Shown: positions 22,883-30,608 of the stretch, piece after piece
Position numbering within the stretch: position 1 is the stretch's first letter
Layout: each line of letters opens with the position of its first letter
DNA from: VRUE01 sp036265675
GTDB lineage: Bacteria; Actinomycetota; Thermoleophilia; Solirubrobacterales; 70-9
Length of the DNA: 31,504 nt
Assembly (NCBI GenBank): GCA_036265675.1
Contig: DATAOP010000031.1
Coordinates: 1 to 31,504, forward strand
Direction of reading: 5' to 3'
Made by a program: the position numbers and the translations under genes
The notes under the pieces: model-generated
Databases searched by the model: none
The model's input: only the letters and a program-made list of their open reading frames with translations
Told to the model about the DNA's origin: nothing

Positions 22883-24695
22883 CGGAATCACGATAGCGGC
22901 CGCCCTGCTCCTGGCGCCCGCGGGCTGCCTCGGCGCGGAACGCCAGGTGTATGTGCCGAACTTCCCCGGCCCACGGGTCGTGGTCGCCTTCGTTCCCGCC
23001 GGGACCACGCCTCAGGAGCTGGCGAGCGCCGGCTTCTCGCCCGGGCTGATGAGCGCTGGGCTCGGCGGCGTCCCAGCCCAGCAGACCTACCTCGACATCG
23101 GCCAGGGAAACCGGGTCTTCGACTCTCTCTACGAACCCTCCGACCTGCCACCGCTCGGCAGGGGATGCCGGGGCCTGCCGGCGGTCGAGCGACGGGCCGA
23201 ATCCGCTCCGGCGGAAATCGATCCCGCCCTGCTCACGGACCTGCTCATCCGCCGGGGCGGCGTGGCCGTCTTCGCGAGCGGTGCCTCGTCGTGCGCCTTC
23301 GGGCTTGCCGACGGGTCGGGCCAGGGGGGAGGCGGAAACGGCTCCCTCGACATCGTCGATTCCTCGGTCGCGGAGGCCGCCGCCCTGCGGGATCGGTCCA
23401 GGCTCGTGATCGCGATCGAGCGGCCGCCTCCGGAAACCGACCGGCAGCTCGCGATCGGAATCGCGGGGGACGGATTCGACGGCAACCTGACCTCGGACAG
23501 CACCCGGCTCGACGGCTATGTCCTCTCGACCGACGTCGCGCCGACGGTGCTCGACTTCTTCGGCGTCCCGATCCCCGACGAGATGTCGGGGCAGCCGATC
23601 CGGTCGGCCGGCGCGGTCGACGCCGGCGCGGTCGAATCGCTCGGCGACCGGATGGCGCTGATCGCCGAACGCCGCGGCCCGGTCATCGGCCTGGCGCTGC
23701 TGGTCTGGCTCCTCGCCCTGGGTGCGATCGTCGCGGTCGCCCGCGGCGGAGCCGCGGCCCGCGAGGCGGTCCGGACCGTCGCCCTCAGTGTCGTCTATCT
23801 CCCCCTGGTCCTCCTGATCGGAGCCGCGCTCGAGCCGAGCCGGGCGGTCGAAACCGCTCTGACGATCGCGATCGCGCCGGCGTTGGCGTTCGTGACGCTG
23901 CGCCTGACGCGCGGATATCGCGCGCTCGCCATCGCCAGTGCCGCGACCGTCGCCGCCTGCGCGATCGACGTCATCGCCGGCTCGCCGCTGACCGCCCTCT
24001 CGCTGCTCGGCCCCAATCCCGGCCTCGGGGTGCGCTTCTACGGGATCGGAAACGAGCTCGAGTCGTTGCTGGCGGTCCTGGTGATCGCCGGCACCGGCTC
24101 GGCGCTTGCCGGCTTCCTGCCGCGGCTACCGCGGACTCGAGCCGCCGCGGCCTTCCTGATCGTCGGGGTGATCCTCGCCTTCGTCTTCGCGGTCGGCGAG
24201 TTCGGGGCGGACGTGGGGGCAGCGATCGTGCTCCCGTTCGGCGCCGCCGTCGCCGCGGCCGTGATCGGAGCGCACGGCGTCCGGTCGACGCTGCTGATCG
24301 TCGCGGCACCGGTCGCCGCGGTCGGCCTGCTGGCGCTGATCGACCTCGCGACGGGCGCGAACTCGCACCTAACCCGATCGGTGCTCGACGCCGGCGGCCT
24401 CAACCAGGTCGCGGAGGTCGCCCAGCGCCGGCTCGAGCTCTCGGCGCACAGCTTCGCGCGGCCCATCGTCTACCTCTTCATGCCGCTGGTTGTCGCCGTC
24501 GCGGTTCTCGCCTACCTCGGGCGCGACCGCCTCGCGGCCTGGCTCCGCGAGGTCCCGGCGGTGCGGGCGGGGATGGCCGGCGCGCTCGCGGCGGTCCTGA
24601 TCGGCGCCCTCGCCAACGACTCGGGCGCGCTGGTGATCGAGATCGGCGCGGCCTACCTGACCGCGTTTCTCGGATTCGCCTGGGCTGAGTACTGA
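22869..24695 (+). CDS. Polytopic membrane protein with an alkaline-phosphatase-like extracytoplasmic domain
   Basis: 608 residues if the GTG at 22869 is used; a GTG at 22854 is an alternative. The N-terminus RSAIGITIAAALLLAPAGC looks like a lipoprotein or signal peptide ending at Cys20. Residues about 21-265 resemble the end of an alkaline phosphatase/sulfatase superfamily domain (LSTDVAPTVLDFFGVPIPDEMSGQPI), but the usual metal-binding Asp-Ser/Thr near the start is not evident, so the domain may be degenerate. From about 270 onward there are roughly nine or ten hydrophobic helices. The start region overlaps the divergent hemQ start. Role unknown; an envelope function is inferred from topology. 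Confidence 0.75.
   Translation: MRSAIGITIAAALLLAPAGCLGAERQVYVPNFPGPRVVVAFVPAGTTPQELASAGFSPGLMSAGLGGVPAQQTYLDIGQGNRVFDSLYEPSDLPPLGRGCRGLPAVERRAESAPAEIDPALLTDLLIRRGGVAVFASGASSCAFGLADGSGQGGGGNGSLDIVDSSVAEAAALRDRSRLVIAIERPPPETDRQLAIGIAGDGFDGNLTSDSTRLDGYVLSTDVAPTVLDFFGVPIPDEMSGQPIRSAGAVDAGAVESLGDRMALIAERRGPVIGLALLVWLLALGAIVAVARGGAAAREAVRTVALSVVYLPLVLLIGAALEPSRAVETALTIAIAPALAFVTLRLTRGYRALAIASAATVAACAIDVIAGSPLTALSLLGPNPGLGVRFYGIGNELESLLAVLVIAGTGSALAGFLPRLPRTRAAAAFLIVGVILAFVFAVGEFGADVGAAIVLPFGAAVAAAVIGAHGVRSTLLIVAAPVAAVGLLALIDLATGANSHLTRSVLDAGGLNQVAEVAQRRLELSAHSFARPIVYLFMPLVVAVAVLAYLGRDRLAAWLREVPAVRAGMAGALAAVLIGALANDSGALVIEIGAAYLTAFLGFAWAEY
22890..22895 (-). promoter_or_regulatory. -10-like hexamer TATCGT, probable leaderless start of hemQ
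   Basis: TATCGT on the minus strand, 7 nt, then ATG at 22882. The hexamer lies inside the coding start of the divergent membrane-protein gene. Confidence 0.45.
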
Positions 24696-24851
24696 GTAAG
24701 GCAAACGTCGATTCGGATGCATCGCCTCTCCTGTTCGAGGCAGGACGTTCCGATTACCGGGCGAGGAATCTCACTCAATTGAGGACCTGCCATCAGTCTC
24801 GCCCAGCAACAAGCCGAAGGACCTTCGCCATCGCGGCCGAATAGAGCGCCC

Positions 24852-27167
24852 ATGCGCCGCCTGGCAACGATCGCCGCGACCGGCCTTGGCTCGGTCTTGA
24901 TGTTGATGCTGGCCGCCTCGCCCGCAGGGGCCTATCTCGCGCCCGGCTCGTCTGTCCCGGGGGTGGGCACCGAGCCCGCGTCCGTCCAGGCAGCCGACCT
25001 CAATGGCGACGGCCGAACCGACCTGGTGGTGCCGAACACGGGCTCGGGCAACGTCTCGATCCTCCTCGGCAACAGCTCCGGCGGTTTCTCACCGGCCGTC
25101 GGCTCCCCGGTGGCGAGCGACGGCACGCCAGCGCCGGCGGAACCGGTCGCGGTCGCAATCGCCCAACTGAACCGCGACTCGATTCCAGACATCGCCCTCG
25201 TCAACAGGGGGTCGGGCGACGTCTCGATCCTGCTCGGCAACGGCACGGGCCGGTTCAGTTACGCCGCCCAGTCCCCCAGGCCGAGCGACCCTCCTCCCAC
25301 CCTTGGGATGCATCCAGTGGCCATCGTGAGCGGCGACTTCGATGCGGATGGCGACACCGACCTCGCCGTCGCCAACCAGGGGTCGAACGACGCTGCGATC
25401 CTCAGAAACGACGGTTCCGGTGGTTTTTCCGCTTCCACCATCGAATTGGGCAGCGGTGGCGATCCGGAGGTGATCACCGCCGGTTACTTCGACGGGGACG
25501 GCAGCCTCGACCTCGCGGTCGGACGCGAAAACGGTGACGTCGACGTCCTGCTCAACGATGGCAGCGGAAGCTTCTCGGCTGCCGTCGGATCGCCGCTGAG
25601 CACGACGGCAAACGACCCGGTCTCAATCCAGGCCGCGGACCTCAATGCCGATTCGATCCCCGATCTCGCCCTGATCGGCGAAGGTGACAGCCTGATCCAG
25701 GTCCTCCTCGGTGACGGTACGGGCGGCTTCATCGAAACCGCGGTTCCGGCCTTCCTCGGCGGTGCGCAATCGCTCGCGGTCGGCGACATCAACGGTGACG
25801 GCGAACCCGACATGGCGGTCACCAACGGTGGCAACGTCAATGTCCTGATCAACCAGATCCCCGGCCTGCTCGAATTCAACCCGCTCCAGTTCACGACCAT
25901 CCAGGGCGTGGCGAACTATCTGACTATCGCCGACGTGAACCAGGACGAAAACGCCGACCTGGTCTTCGCCGAAGAGACCCTGAATGCAGCCTCCGTTCTC
26001 CTCAGCCTTCCCACCGTCCTCTTCGAACCGTCCGAACTCTCTTTCGGCACGCAGCCGACGGGTCTGTTCACCCCGGCGCAGACGAGCACCGTCTACAACC
26101 TCGACCCGGTCGCCCGCCTTCAGGTTGATGACGACAGGGTCACCGGGGAAGGGCGGGACGACTTCCTGATCTCCTCAGACGAATGCGAGGGCACGACGGT
26201 CGGGACGGAACAGACCTGCGACATCCGAGTCCGCTTCGGGCCGAGCGAAGAAGGGGATCGCGAAGCGGTCCTCCAGGTGACCGACAATGCGATCGAAGAC
26301 GCCGGCGCAGTTCCGCTCACAGGAACCGGCGGCCCCCCGCCGCATGGCGACACGGGACCGACCGGACCCACCGGTGACACGGGCGCGACAGGCGCCACCG
26401 GGGCAACGGGAGCAACTGGCGCGACCGGCGACACGGGCGCGACCGGCGCGACAGGCGACACAGGACCGACCGGACCGACGGGTGACACCGGCGCAACCGG
26501 AGCGACGGGAGACACCGGCGCAACTGGAGCCACCGGCGACACGGGACCGACCGGACCCACCGGTGACACGGGCGCAACCGGCGCAACTGGAGCGACGGGA
26601 GACACCGGCGCGACCGGAGCGACCGGCGACACGGGACCGACCGGACCCACGGGCGATACCGGTGCAACCGGGGCCACAGGCGACACCGGCGCCACCGGCG
26701 ACACCGGCGCAACGGGCCCCACGGGCCCGACCGGCCCAAGCGGAGCGACCGGTCCCGCCGGCCCAACCGGACCGACCGGGGCGACGGGCCCGACCGGAAC
26801 GGCCGGCAACAACGGCCCACCGGGGCCGGAAGGCAACCCCGGGGAACACGGCCACAACGGACCCCGGGGCCCGAAGGGCCGAGACGCGCTCGTCACCTGC
26901 AAGGTCAAGGACAAGAGGAAGGGCGACAGGAAGCCCGACATCACCTGCGCGGTCAGCTTCCACGTCACCTCGAGCACGCTCAGGGCTTCGGTGAGCATCT
27001 GGCGCGGCAACCGCACCCTTGCCCGCGGCCACTCCAGAGTCCGCCACGGTCGGGTTCGCGTTCCACTGCGCGGCTCGCTGAGGCCGGGCCGCTACCGGAT
27101 CACGGTCCTGCTGACCGAAGCCGGCGGCGGGACCAGGGCGTCGAGCAGCTCGATCCAGGTTCGCTGA
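24852..27167 (+). CDS. Secreted FG-GAP (VCBS) beta-propeller protein with a collagen-like Gly-X-Thr stalk
   Basis: 771 residues. The signal peptide is about 1-27 (cleavage near SPAGA-Y). Residues 45-380 hold seven FG-GAP/VCBS repeats marked by Ca-binding-type D-x-N/D-x-D motifs (DLNGDGRTDL, DFDADGDTDL, YFDGDGSLDL, DINGDGEPDM and weaker copies), consistent with a seven-bladed propeller. Residues about 385-493 resemble a choice-of-anchor-D/ASPM-SPD-2-Hydin Ig-like domain (LSFGTQPTG ... TSDECEGTT-like ... LTGTGG). Residues 499-678 are 60 uninterrupted Gly-X-Y triplets, mostly GDT, GAT and GPT. A basic beta-rich C-terminal domain follows with two cysteines. No sortase motif or membrane anchor is visible. 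Likely a cell-surface or matrix protein. Confidence 0.9.
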   Translation: MRRLATIAATGLGSVLMLMLAASPAGAYLAPGSSVPGVGTEPASVQAADLNGDGRTDLVVPNTGSGNVSILLGNSSGGFSPAVGSPVASDGTPAPAEPVAVAIAQLNRDSIPDIALVNRGSGDVSILLGNGTGRFSYAAQSPRPSDPPPTLGMHPVAIVSGDFDADGDTDLAVANQGSNDAAILRNDGSGGFSASTIELGSGGDPEVITAGYFDGDGSLDLAVGRENGDVDVLLNDGSGSFSAAVGSPLSTTANDPVSIQAADLNADSIPDLALIGEGDSLIQVLLGDGTGGFIETAVPAFLGGAQSLAVGDINGDGEPDMAVTNGGNVNVLINQIPGLLEFNPLQFTTIQGVANYLTIADVNQDENADLVFAEETLNAASVLLSLPTVLFEPSELSFGTQPTGLFTPAQTSTVYNLDPVARLQVDDDRVTGEGRDDFLISSDECEGTTVGTEQTCDIRVRFGPSEEGDREAVLQVTDNAIEDAGAVPLTGTGGPPPHGDTGPTGPTGDTGATGATGATGATGATGDTGATGATGDTGPTGPTGDTGATGATGDTGATGATGDTGPTGPTGDTGATGATGATGDTGATGATGDTGPTGPTGDTGATGATGDTGATGDTGATGPTGPTGPSGATGPAGPTGPTGATGPTGTAGNNGPPGPEGNPGEHGHNGPRGPKGRDALVTCKVKDKRKGDRKPDITCAVSFHVTSSTLRASVSIWRGNRTLARGHSRVRHGRVRVPLRGSLRPGRYRITVLLTEAGGGTRASSSSIQVR
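26346..26885 (+). repeat. Collagen-like coding repeat, 60 Gly-X-Y triplets
   Basis: The repeat has higher-order structure: GDT-GAT-GAT and GDT-GPT-GPT blocks of nine residues (27 bp) alternate through about the first 38 triplets, then decay into mixed GPT/GAT/GPA triplets and end with charged triplets (GPE, GEH, GPR, GPK, GRD). Thr occupies the Y position in most triplets, as in Bacillus exosporium collagen-like proteins. The near-identical 27-bp blocks make the tract prone to length change by slippage or recombination. Confidence 0.95.
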
Positions 27168-27199
27168 GCCGGTCTCCCGGTCGAGGCCGGTCGATCCTC

Positions 27200-27205
27200 T
27201 AGGCT
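27200..27205 (+). promoter_or_regulatory. -10-like hexamer TAGGCT before the glycosyltransferase fusion
   Basis: TAGGCT, 9 nt, then GTG at 27215, with no Shine-Dalgarno sequence. It may give a leaderless or nearly leaderless mRNA. No good -35 box was found. Confidence 0.3.
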
Positions 27206-27214
27206 TTGTAACCC

Positions 27215-29539
27215 GTGCGAATTGCCCTCGTCTCGCCATATTCCTGGTCGTATCAGGGAGGCGTGAACCGGCACGTTGAGGCACTCGCCGAGGAGTTTCT
27301 CGGCCGCGACCATCACGTGCGCGTTCTCGCCCCCGTGGACCCGCCCGACCGGCTGAGCCGGGCCCTGCACCGTGCACCGGCCGAAGTCGTCGACGCACCC
27401 GACTATCTGGTGCCGCTCGGGCGGACCGTGGGCTTCTCCGCCAACGGAGCCGTCTCTAATCTCTCCCCGTTCCCCGCGGGCGGGGTCGCGGCAATCCGCC
27501 GAGAGTTGCGGCAGGGCGACTACGACGTCGTCCACATCCACGAGCCGCTCGTCCCGCTGGTCGGTTGGAACGCCGCGCTCGGGACGACGACGCCCGCCGT
27601 GGGCACCTTCCACACCTACTCGACCAAGCCGGTCCCGAACCACATCGCCTCGGCGCTCGGCGCCCGGCGCGTCTTCAATCGCCTCTCGGCCCGGATCGCG
27701 GTCTCCGAGGCGGCCGCCTGGACCGGCCGGCGCTGGTTCGGGGGCCGCTACGAGATCGTCCCCAACGGCGTCGACATCGACGCCGCCCCGACTGGCCCGA
27801 AGCCTGTTGGCGAAGAGCTGCGGGTGCTGTTCGTCGGCCGGCCGGAGGAGCGCAAGGGCCTGCCGATCCTGCTGACCGCATTCGGCGCCCTCGCCGAGCA
27901 CGTGCCGTGCCGCCTGACCGTGATCGGCGCCGAGCGTGCCGACGTCCTCCGTTATCTCGCCGACCCGGAAACGATGGAGCACATCGACGTTCGTGGCCGG
28001 GTGTCCGGCGAGCGGCTCTGGCAGGAGCTCCACGATGCCGACGTCCTCTGCGCACCGTCCCTCGCCGGCGAGAGCTTCGGCATGGTCCTGACCGAGGCAT
28101 TCGCCGCCGGCACCCCGGTGATCGCCTCCGCGATCGCTGGCTACAGCGACGTCGTCACCGATGGGGTCGACGGCGTCCTCGTCGCGCCGGGCGATCCGCA
28201 GCGCCTCGCCGAAGAGCTCCAGCGCGCTCACCTCGAGCCGGATCGGCTCGCGGCGATGGGCCGCGCCGCTCGCGAGAGCGCAAAACGCTATGCCTGGCCC
28301 CGCGTCGCCGACCGGGTGACCGCCGTCTACGAGCGCGCGATCGAGGCGCCGACCCCCGTCACCAGGTCCGAACGCGCCGCCCACTGGGCCGGCCTCCGGT
28401 CCGCCGACGGCGGTCCCCCGGCACCGCCTCAGAAACTCCCGTCGCCCGACCCGCCGATCGCCGCCGACGGCAGTCGCGGCCGTCGCATCGCTCGCCGGGC
28501 CGGCCTCGCGGTCGCCGGCGCCCTCGGCGTCGGCCTGACCGCCCTGGCGGCGCAGAAAATCGGCGTCGACGAGGTCCTGGCGAGCATCGTGCGCTCCGAC
28601 ATGTCGTGGGTGCTGATCGCCTGCGCGCTGATGTCGCTGTCGCTCTTCTTCCGGGCCGCCTCCTGGTACTGGATCGTCCGTGCGGCCCTGCCGAACCGGT
28701 CGGTCCGTCGCCGGGACGTCACCTCGGCGACGATGATCGGGGTCCTGATGTCCGCGACTCTGCCGGCGCGCCTCGGCGAGCCGGCGCGGGCGATGGCCCT
28801 TGCCCGCAGGACCGGCCGCATGCGGGAAACCTTCCCGGTCCTGCTCGGGACCCTCGTCTCGCAGACGATGCTCAACCTCGTGGCGCTGCTGCTGCTCGGC
28901 GGGATCATCGTCGCGACCACCGACCTCTTCCACTCCGGCACCCAGAAGATCTTCGTCTTCAGCCTCGTGCCGCTCGGCGTGCTCCTGCTCGTCCTCCTGG
29001 CGCCGCTGCTGATGCGGCGCAACGGCAACGGCCGCTTCGCCCGGATCAGCGCTGCGGCGCACCGGGCGCTGCTTCAGGTGCGGGCCGGGCTGAGCGTCTT
29101 CCGCACCCCGAGGCGGGGCCTGGCCGCCGCGGGCGCGCAGCTGACCGCATGGATGATCCAGCTCGCCGCCTGCTGGGCGCTGTTCACCGCGCTCGGCCTC
29201 AATCACATGGCGGGCATCGGCGCTGCCGCCGCCGTGCTCTTCGCCGTCAACGTCACGGCGGTCGTGCCGGCGACGCCGTCGAACATCGGCGTCTTCCAGC
29301 TCGCCGTCGTCAGCGTCCTCCATACCGGCTTCGGGATCGGCACGGCGGATGCCCTCGCCTACGGAGTCATCCTCCAGGCGGTCGAGATCGCGACCGCCGT
29401 CGCCCTCGGCCTGCCGGCGCTGGTCCGCGAGGGGCTGACCTGGAGCGACCTCCGCGTCCAGGCTCTCTCTGCCGCACCGGTCCGGCTCGAGCCGAAGACT
29501 CGCCCACGCAGTGGCGAGCGCGAGAGCGTCCGGATCTAG
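27215..29539 (+). CDS. PimA-like GT4 glycosyltransferase fused to a flippase-like (UPF0104/LPG-synthase-TM) membrane domain
   Basis: 774 residues. The N-terminal part (1-375) is a GT-B enzyme close to phosphatidylinositol mannosyltransferase PimA: VSPYSWSYQGGVNRHVEALAEEF, VVHIHEPLVP, GTFHTYSTKP, VPNGVDI, GRPEERKGLPILL, and the nucleotide-sugar-binding ESFGMVLTE (Glu-x7-Glu). A Pro-rich linker (about 376-425) leads to 6-8 membrane helices (about 426-745) with the motifs SATLPARLGEPARAMAL and VVPATPSNIGVFQ of the lysylphosphatidylglycerol-synthase-type TM/flippase family. The fusion suggests that a lipid acceptor is glycosylated on the inner face and translocated or handled by the same polypeptide. 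The mannose/PI specificity is inferred from similarity only. GTG start. Confidence 0.92.
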   Translation: MRIALVSPYSWSYQGGVNRHVEALAEEFLGRDHHVRVLAPVDPPDRLSRALHRAPAEVVDAPDYLVPLGRTVGFSANGAVSNLSPFPAGGVAAIRRELRQGDYDVVHIHEPLVPLVGWNAALGTTTPAVGTFHTYSTKPVPNHIASALGARRVFNRLSARIAVSEAAAWTGRRWFGGRYEIVPNGVDIDAAPTGPKPVGEELRVLFVGRPEERKGLPILLTAFGALAEHVPCRLTVIGAERADVLRYLADPETMEHIDVRGRVSGERLWQELHDADVLCAPSLAGESFGMVLTEAFAAGTPVIASAIAGYSDVVTDGVDGVLVAPGDPQRLAEELQRAHLEPDRLAAMGRAARESAKRYAWPRVADRVTAVYERAIEAPTPVTRSERAAHWAGLRSADGGPPAPPQKLPSPDPPIAADGSRGRRIARRAGLAVAGALGVGLTALAAQKIGVDEVLASIVRSDMSWVLIACALMSLSLFFRAASWYWIVRAALPNRSVRRRDVTSATMIGVLMSATLPARLGEPARAMALARRTGRMRETFPVLLGTLVSQTMLNLVALLLLGGIIVATTDLFHSGTQKIFVFSLVPLGVLLLVLLAPLLMRRNGNGRFARISAAAHRALLQVRAGLSVFRTPRRGLAAAGAQLTAWMIQLAACWALFTALGLNHMAGIGAAAAVLFAVNVTAVVPATPSNIGVFQLAVVSVLHTGFGIGTADALAYGVILQAVEIATAVALGLPALVREGLTWSDLRVQALSAAPVRLEPKTRPRSGERESVRI

Positions 29540-29575
29540 CGGCGGCCAACAGCGGGGATGGGCCCCGATCCGGAC

Positions 29576-30457
29576 TCAGCTCTCCAGAGCGCTGCAGATC
29601 CGGCTCACCACCTGCTCCGGTTCGCGCTCGAGCTGACGCCAGGTCACCCGCATGACTCGATATCCGGCGGCCTGCAGCAGCTGATCTCGCCAGCGGTCTC
29701 TCTGAAAGGCCGAGCGAGTGGCGTGCGCTTCTTCGCCATCGGTTTCGACGACGAGCATCCTCTCGTGCCAGACGAAGTCCACCTCGAATCGGACGCCGTC
29801 GAGGTCGATCCGCGCATTCGCATCCGGGAACGCCAGGCCGCGTTCGACCAACCGCGGCCAGAGGCGCGCCTCGAGCCTGCTTCGGAGGGCCGGCAGGTCC
29901 CCGGCCGCGGCTCGCCATGGCGTCAACAGCGCGCGTAGAGCGGGGGCTCCGCGGCGGCGGCGACGAGCGAGAATCGAGTCGATCGCCTCGACGTCCAGCG
30001 AGCGCCGGACGGCCGCCTCCTCGATCAGCCCGCGAAGGCTCGATCGCCCGAGGCTGCCGGCCAGGTCGACCAGGGTCCTGGCCACCGTCGTGCAGCGAAT
30101 GCCATGGCGGATGGCAACTTCAGTCGGGCCGGGGAGCGGCACCCGATGCCAGCGGATTCCGTCGATCCTCCGACCATGTTCTCCCGGGCCGATCAGATGG
30201 ATCAGCGCGAGCTGCCTATCGGTCAGGCCGAGCAGCTCGAGGGCTGATCCATGCGAGATCGTCGCCCCGGGCCCACAGGAAAGCCAGGCCGCATGCATCC
30301 TGCCCCTGCGCCCGATCCCGGGATGGCCGACCGCGTAGACGCCCCGGAAGACCCGGTGGAGGTTGGAGGCCGCGAGCGCCTTTTCGATTTGGTCGTCGCT
30401 GAGCCCGACAGCGAGGACCTGCTCGCGAGAGATGACTCCATGCTGGCGCGCTGCCAA
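29576..30457 (-). CDS. AbiEi-like winged-helix / DUF559 (Vsr-like nuclease fold) protein
   Basis: About 293 residues if the TTG at 30457 is the start. The N-terminus (LAARQHGVISREQVLAVGLSDDQIEKAL ... LHRVFRGVYAVGH) is the winged-helix of AbiEi-type antitoxins. The C-terminus (VDFVWHERMLVVETDGEEAHATRSAFQRDRWRDQLLQAAGYRVMRVTWRQLE) is DUF559, a PD-(D/E)xK-like endonuclease fold with the conserved Asp and Glu. Such stand-alone proteins are numerous in actinobacteria; their role in defence or DNA repair is unproven, and no toxin partner is adjacent. The start is uncertain because the frame is open far upstream without good start codons or a ribosome site. Confidence 0.8.
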   Translation of the reverse strand: MAARQHGVISREQVLAVGLSDDQIEKALAASNLHRVFRGVYAVGHPGIGRRGRMHAAWLSCGPGATISHGSALELLGLTDRQLALIHLIGPGEHGRRIDGIRWHRVPLPGPTEVAIRHGIRCTTVARTLVDLAGSLGRSSLRGLIEEAAVRRSLDVEAIDSILARRRRRGAPALRALLTPWRAAAGDLPALRSRLEARLWPRLVERGLAFPDANARIDLDGVRFEVDFVWHERMLVVETDGEEAHATRSAFQRDRWRDQLLQAAGYRVMRVTWRQLEREPEQVVSRICSALES

Positions 30458-30472
30458 CTGGGCAATCGCGTG

Positions 30473-30527
30473 ATTCCGCGTTCCGGTGGGAGAAACCTGC
30501 GGAATATGCGGGTAAGTCCCACCGGAA
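30473..30527. promoter_or_regulatory. Two interleaved inverted repeats upstream of the AbiEi/DUF559 gene
   Basis: Pair 1: TTCCGGTGGGA (30481-30491) with TCCCACCGGAA (30517-30527), 11-bp perfect arms, 25-nt spacer. Pair 2: ATTCCGC (30473-30479) with GCGGAAT (30499-30505). The pairs interlock, so as RNA they could form a pseudoknot or alternative hairpins, and as DNA an operator. The element begins 16 nt upstream of the chosen TTG start. Confidence 0.45.
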
Positions 30528-30560
30528 GCGAATTCGCCCCGGCAAGGGGACGACAGGCCC

Positions 30561-30608
30561 CGACCGGCGTCTAGGCCCCGCCCGAGGTCTAGGCCTCGAC
30601 CGGCGTCT
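30561..30608. repeat. Short imperfect duplication at the metH 3' end
   Basis: CGACCGGCGTCT occurs at 30561-30572 and 30597-30608, and GTCTAGGCC at 30568-30576 and 30587-30595. The copy outside the gene repeats the last codons and stop region of metH, as left by a small tandem duplication. Confidence 0.6.

Noticed and set aside
24696..24851. Operator or promoter signal at the CTCAATTGAG palindrome (24774-24783) upstream of the FG-GAP gene
   Set aside because: A single 10-bp palindrome in 156 bp, without a placed -10/-35 pair, is too weak to call.
26346..26885. CRISPR-like or noncoding tandem array
   Set aside because: The repeats are in phase with a Gly-X-Y protein pattern and lack unique spacers.
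26120..27016. A minus-strand frame encoding a VAPVSPVGP repeat protein
   Set aside because: It is the reverse complement of the collagen repeat. The plus strand has a signal peptide, FG-GAP repeats and perfect Gly-X-Y phase.
27092..29323. A 743-codon minus-strand frame opposite the glycosyltransferase fusion
   Set aside because: Antisense mirror frame with Asp/Arg/Gly-rich sequence and no motif; the plus-strand gene has clear GT and membrane motifs.
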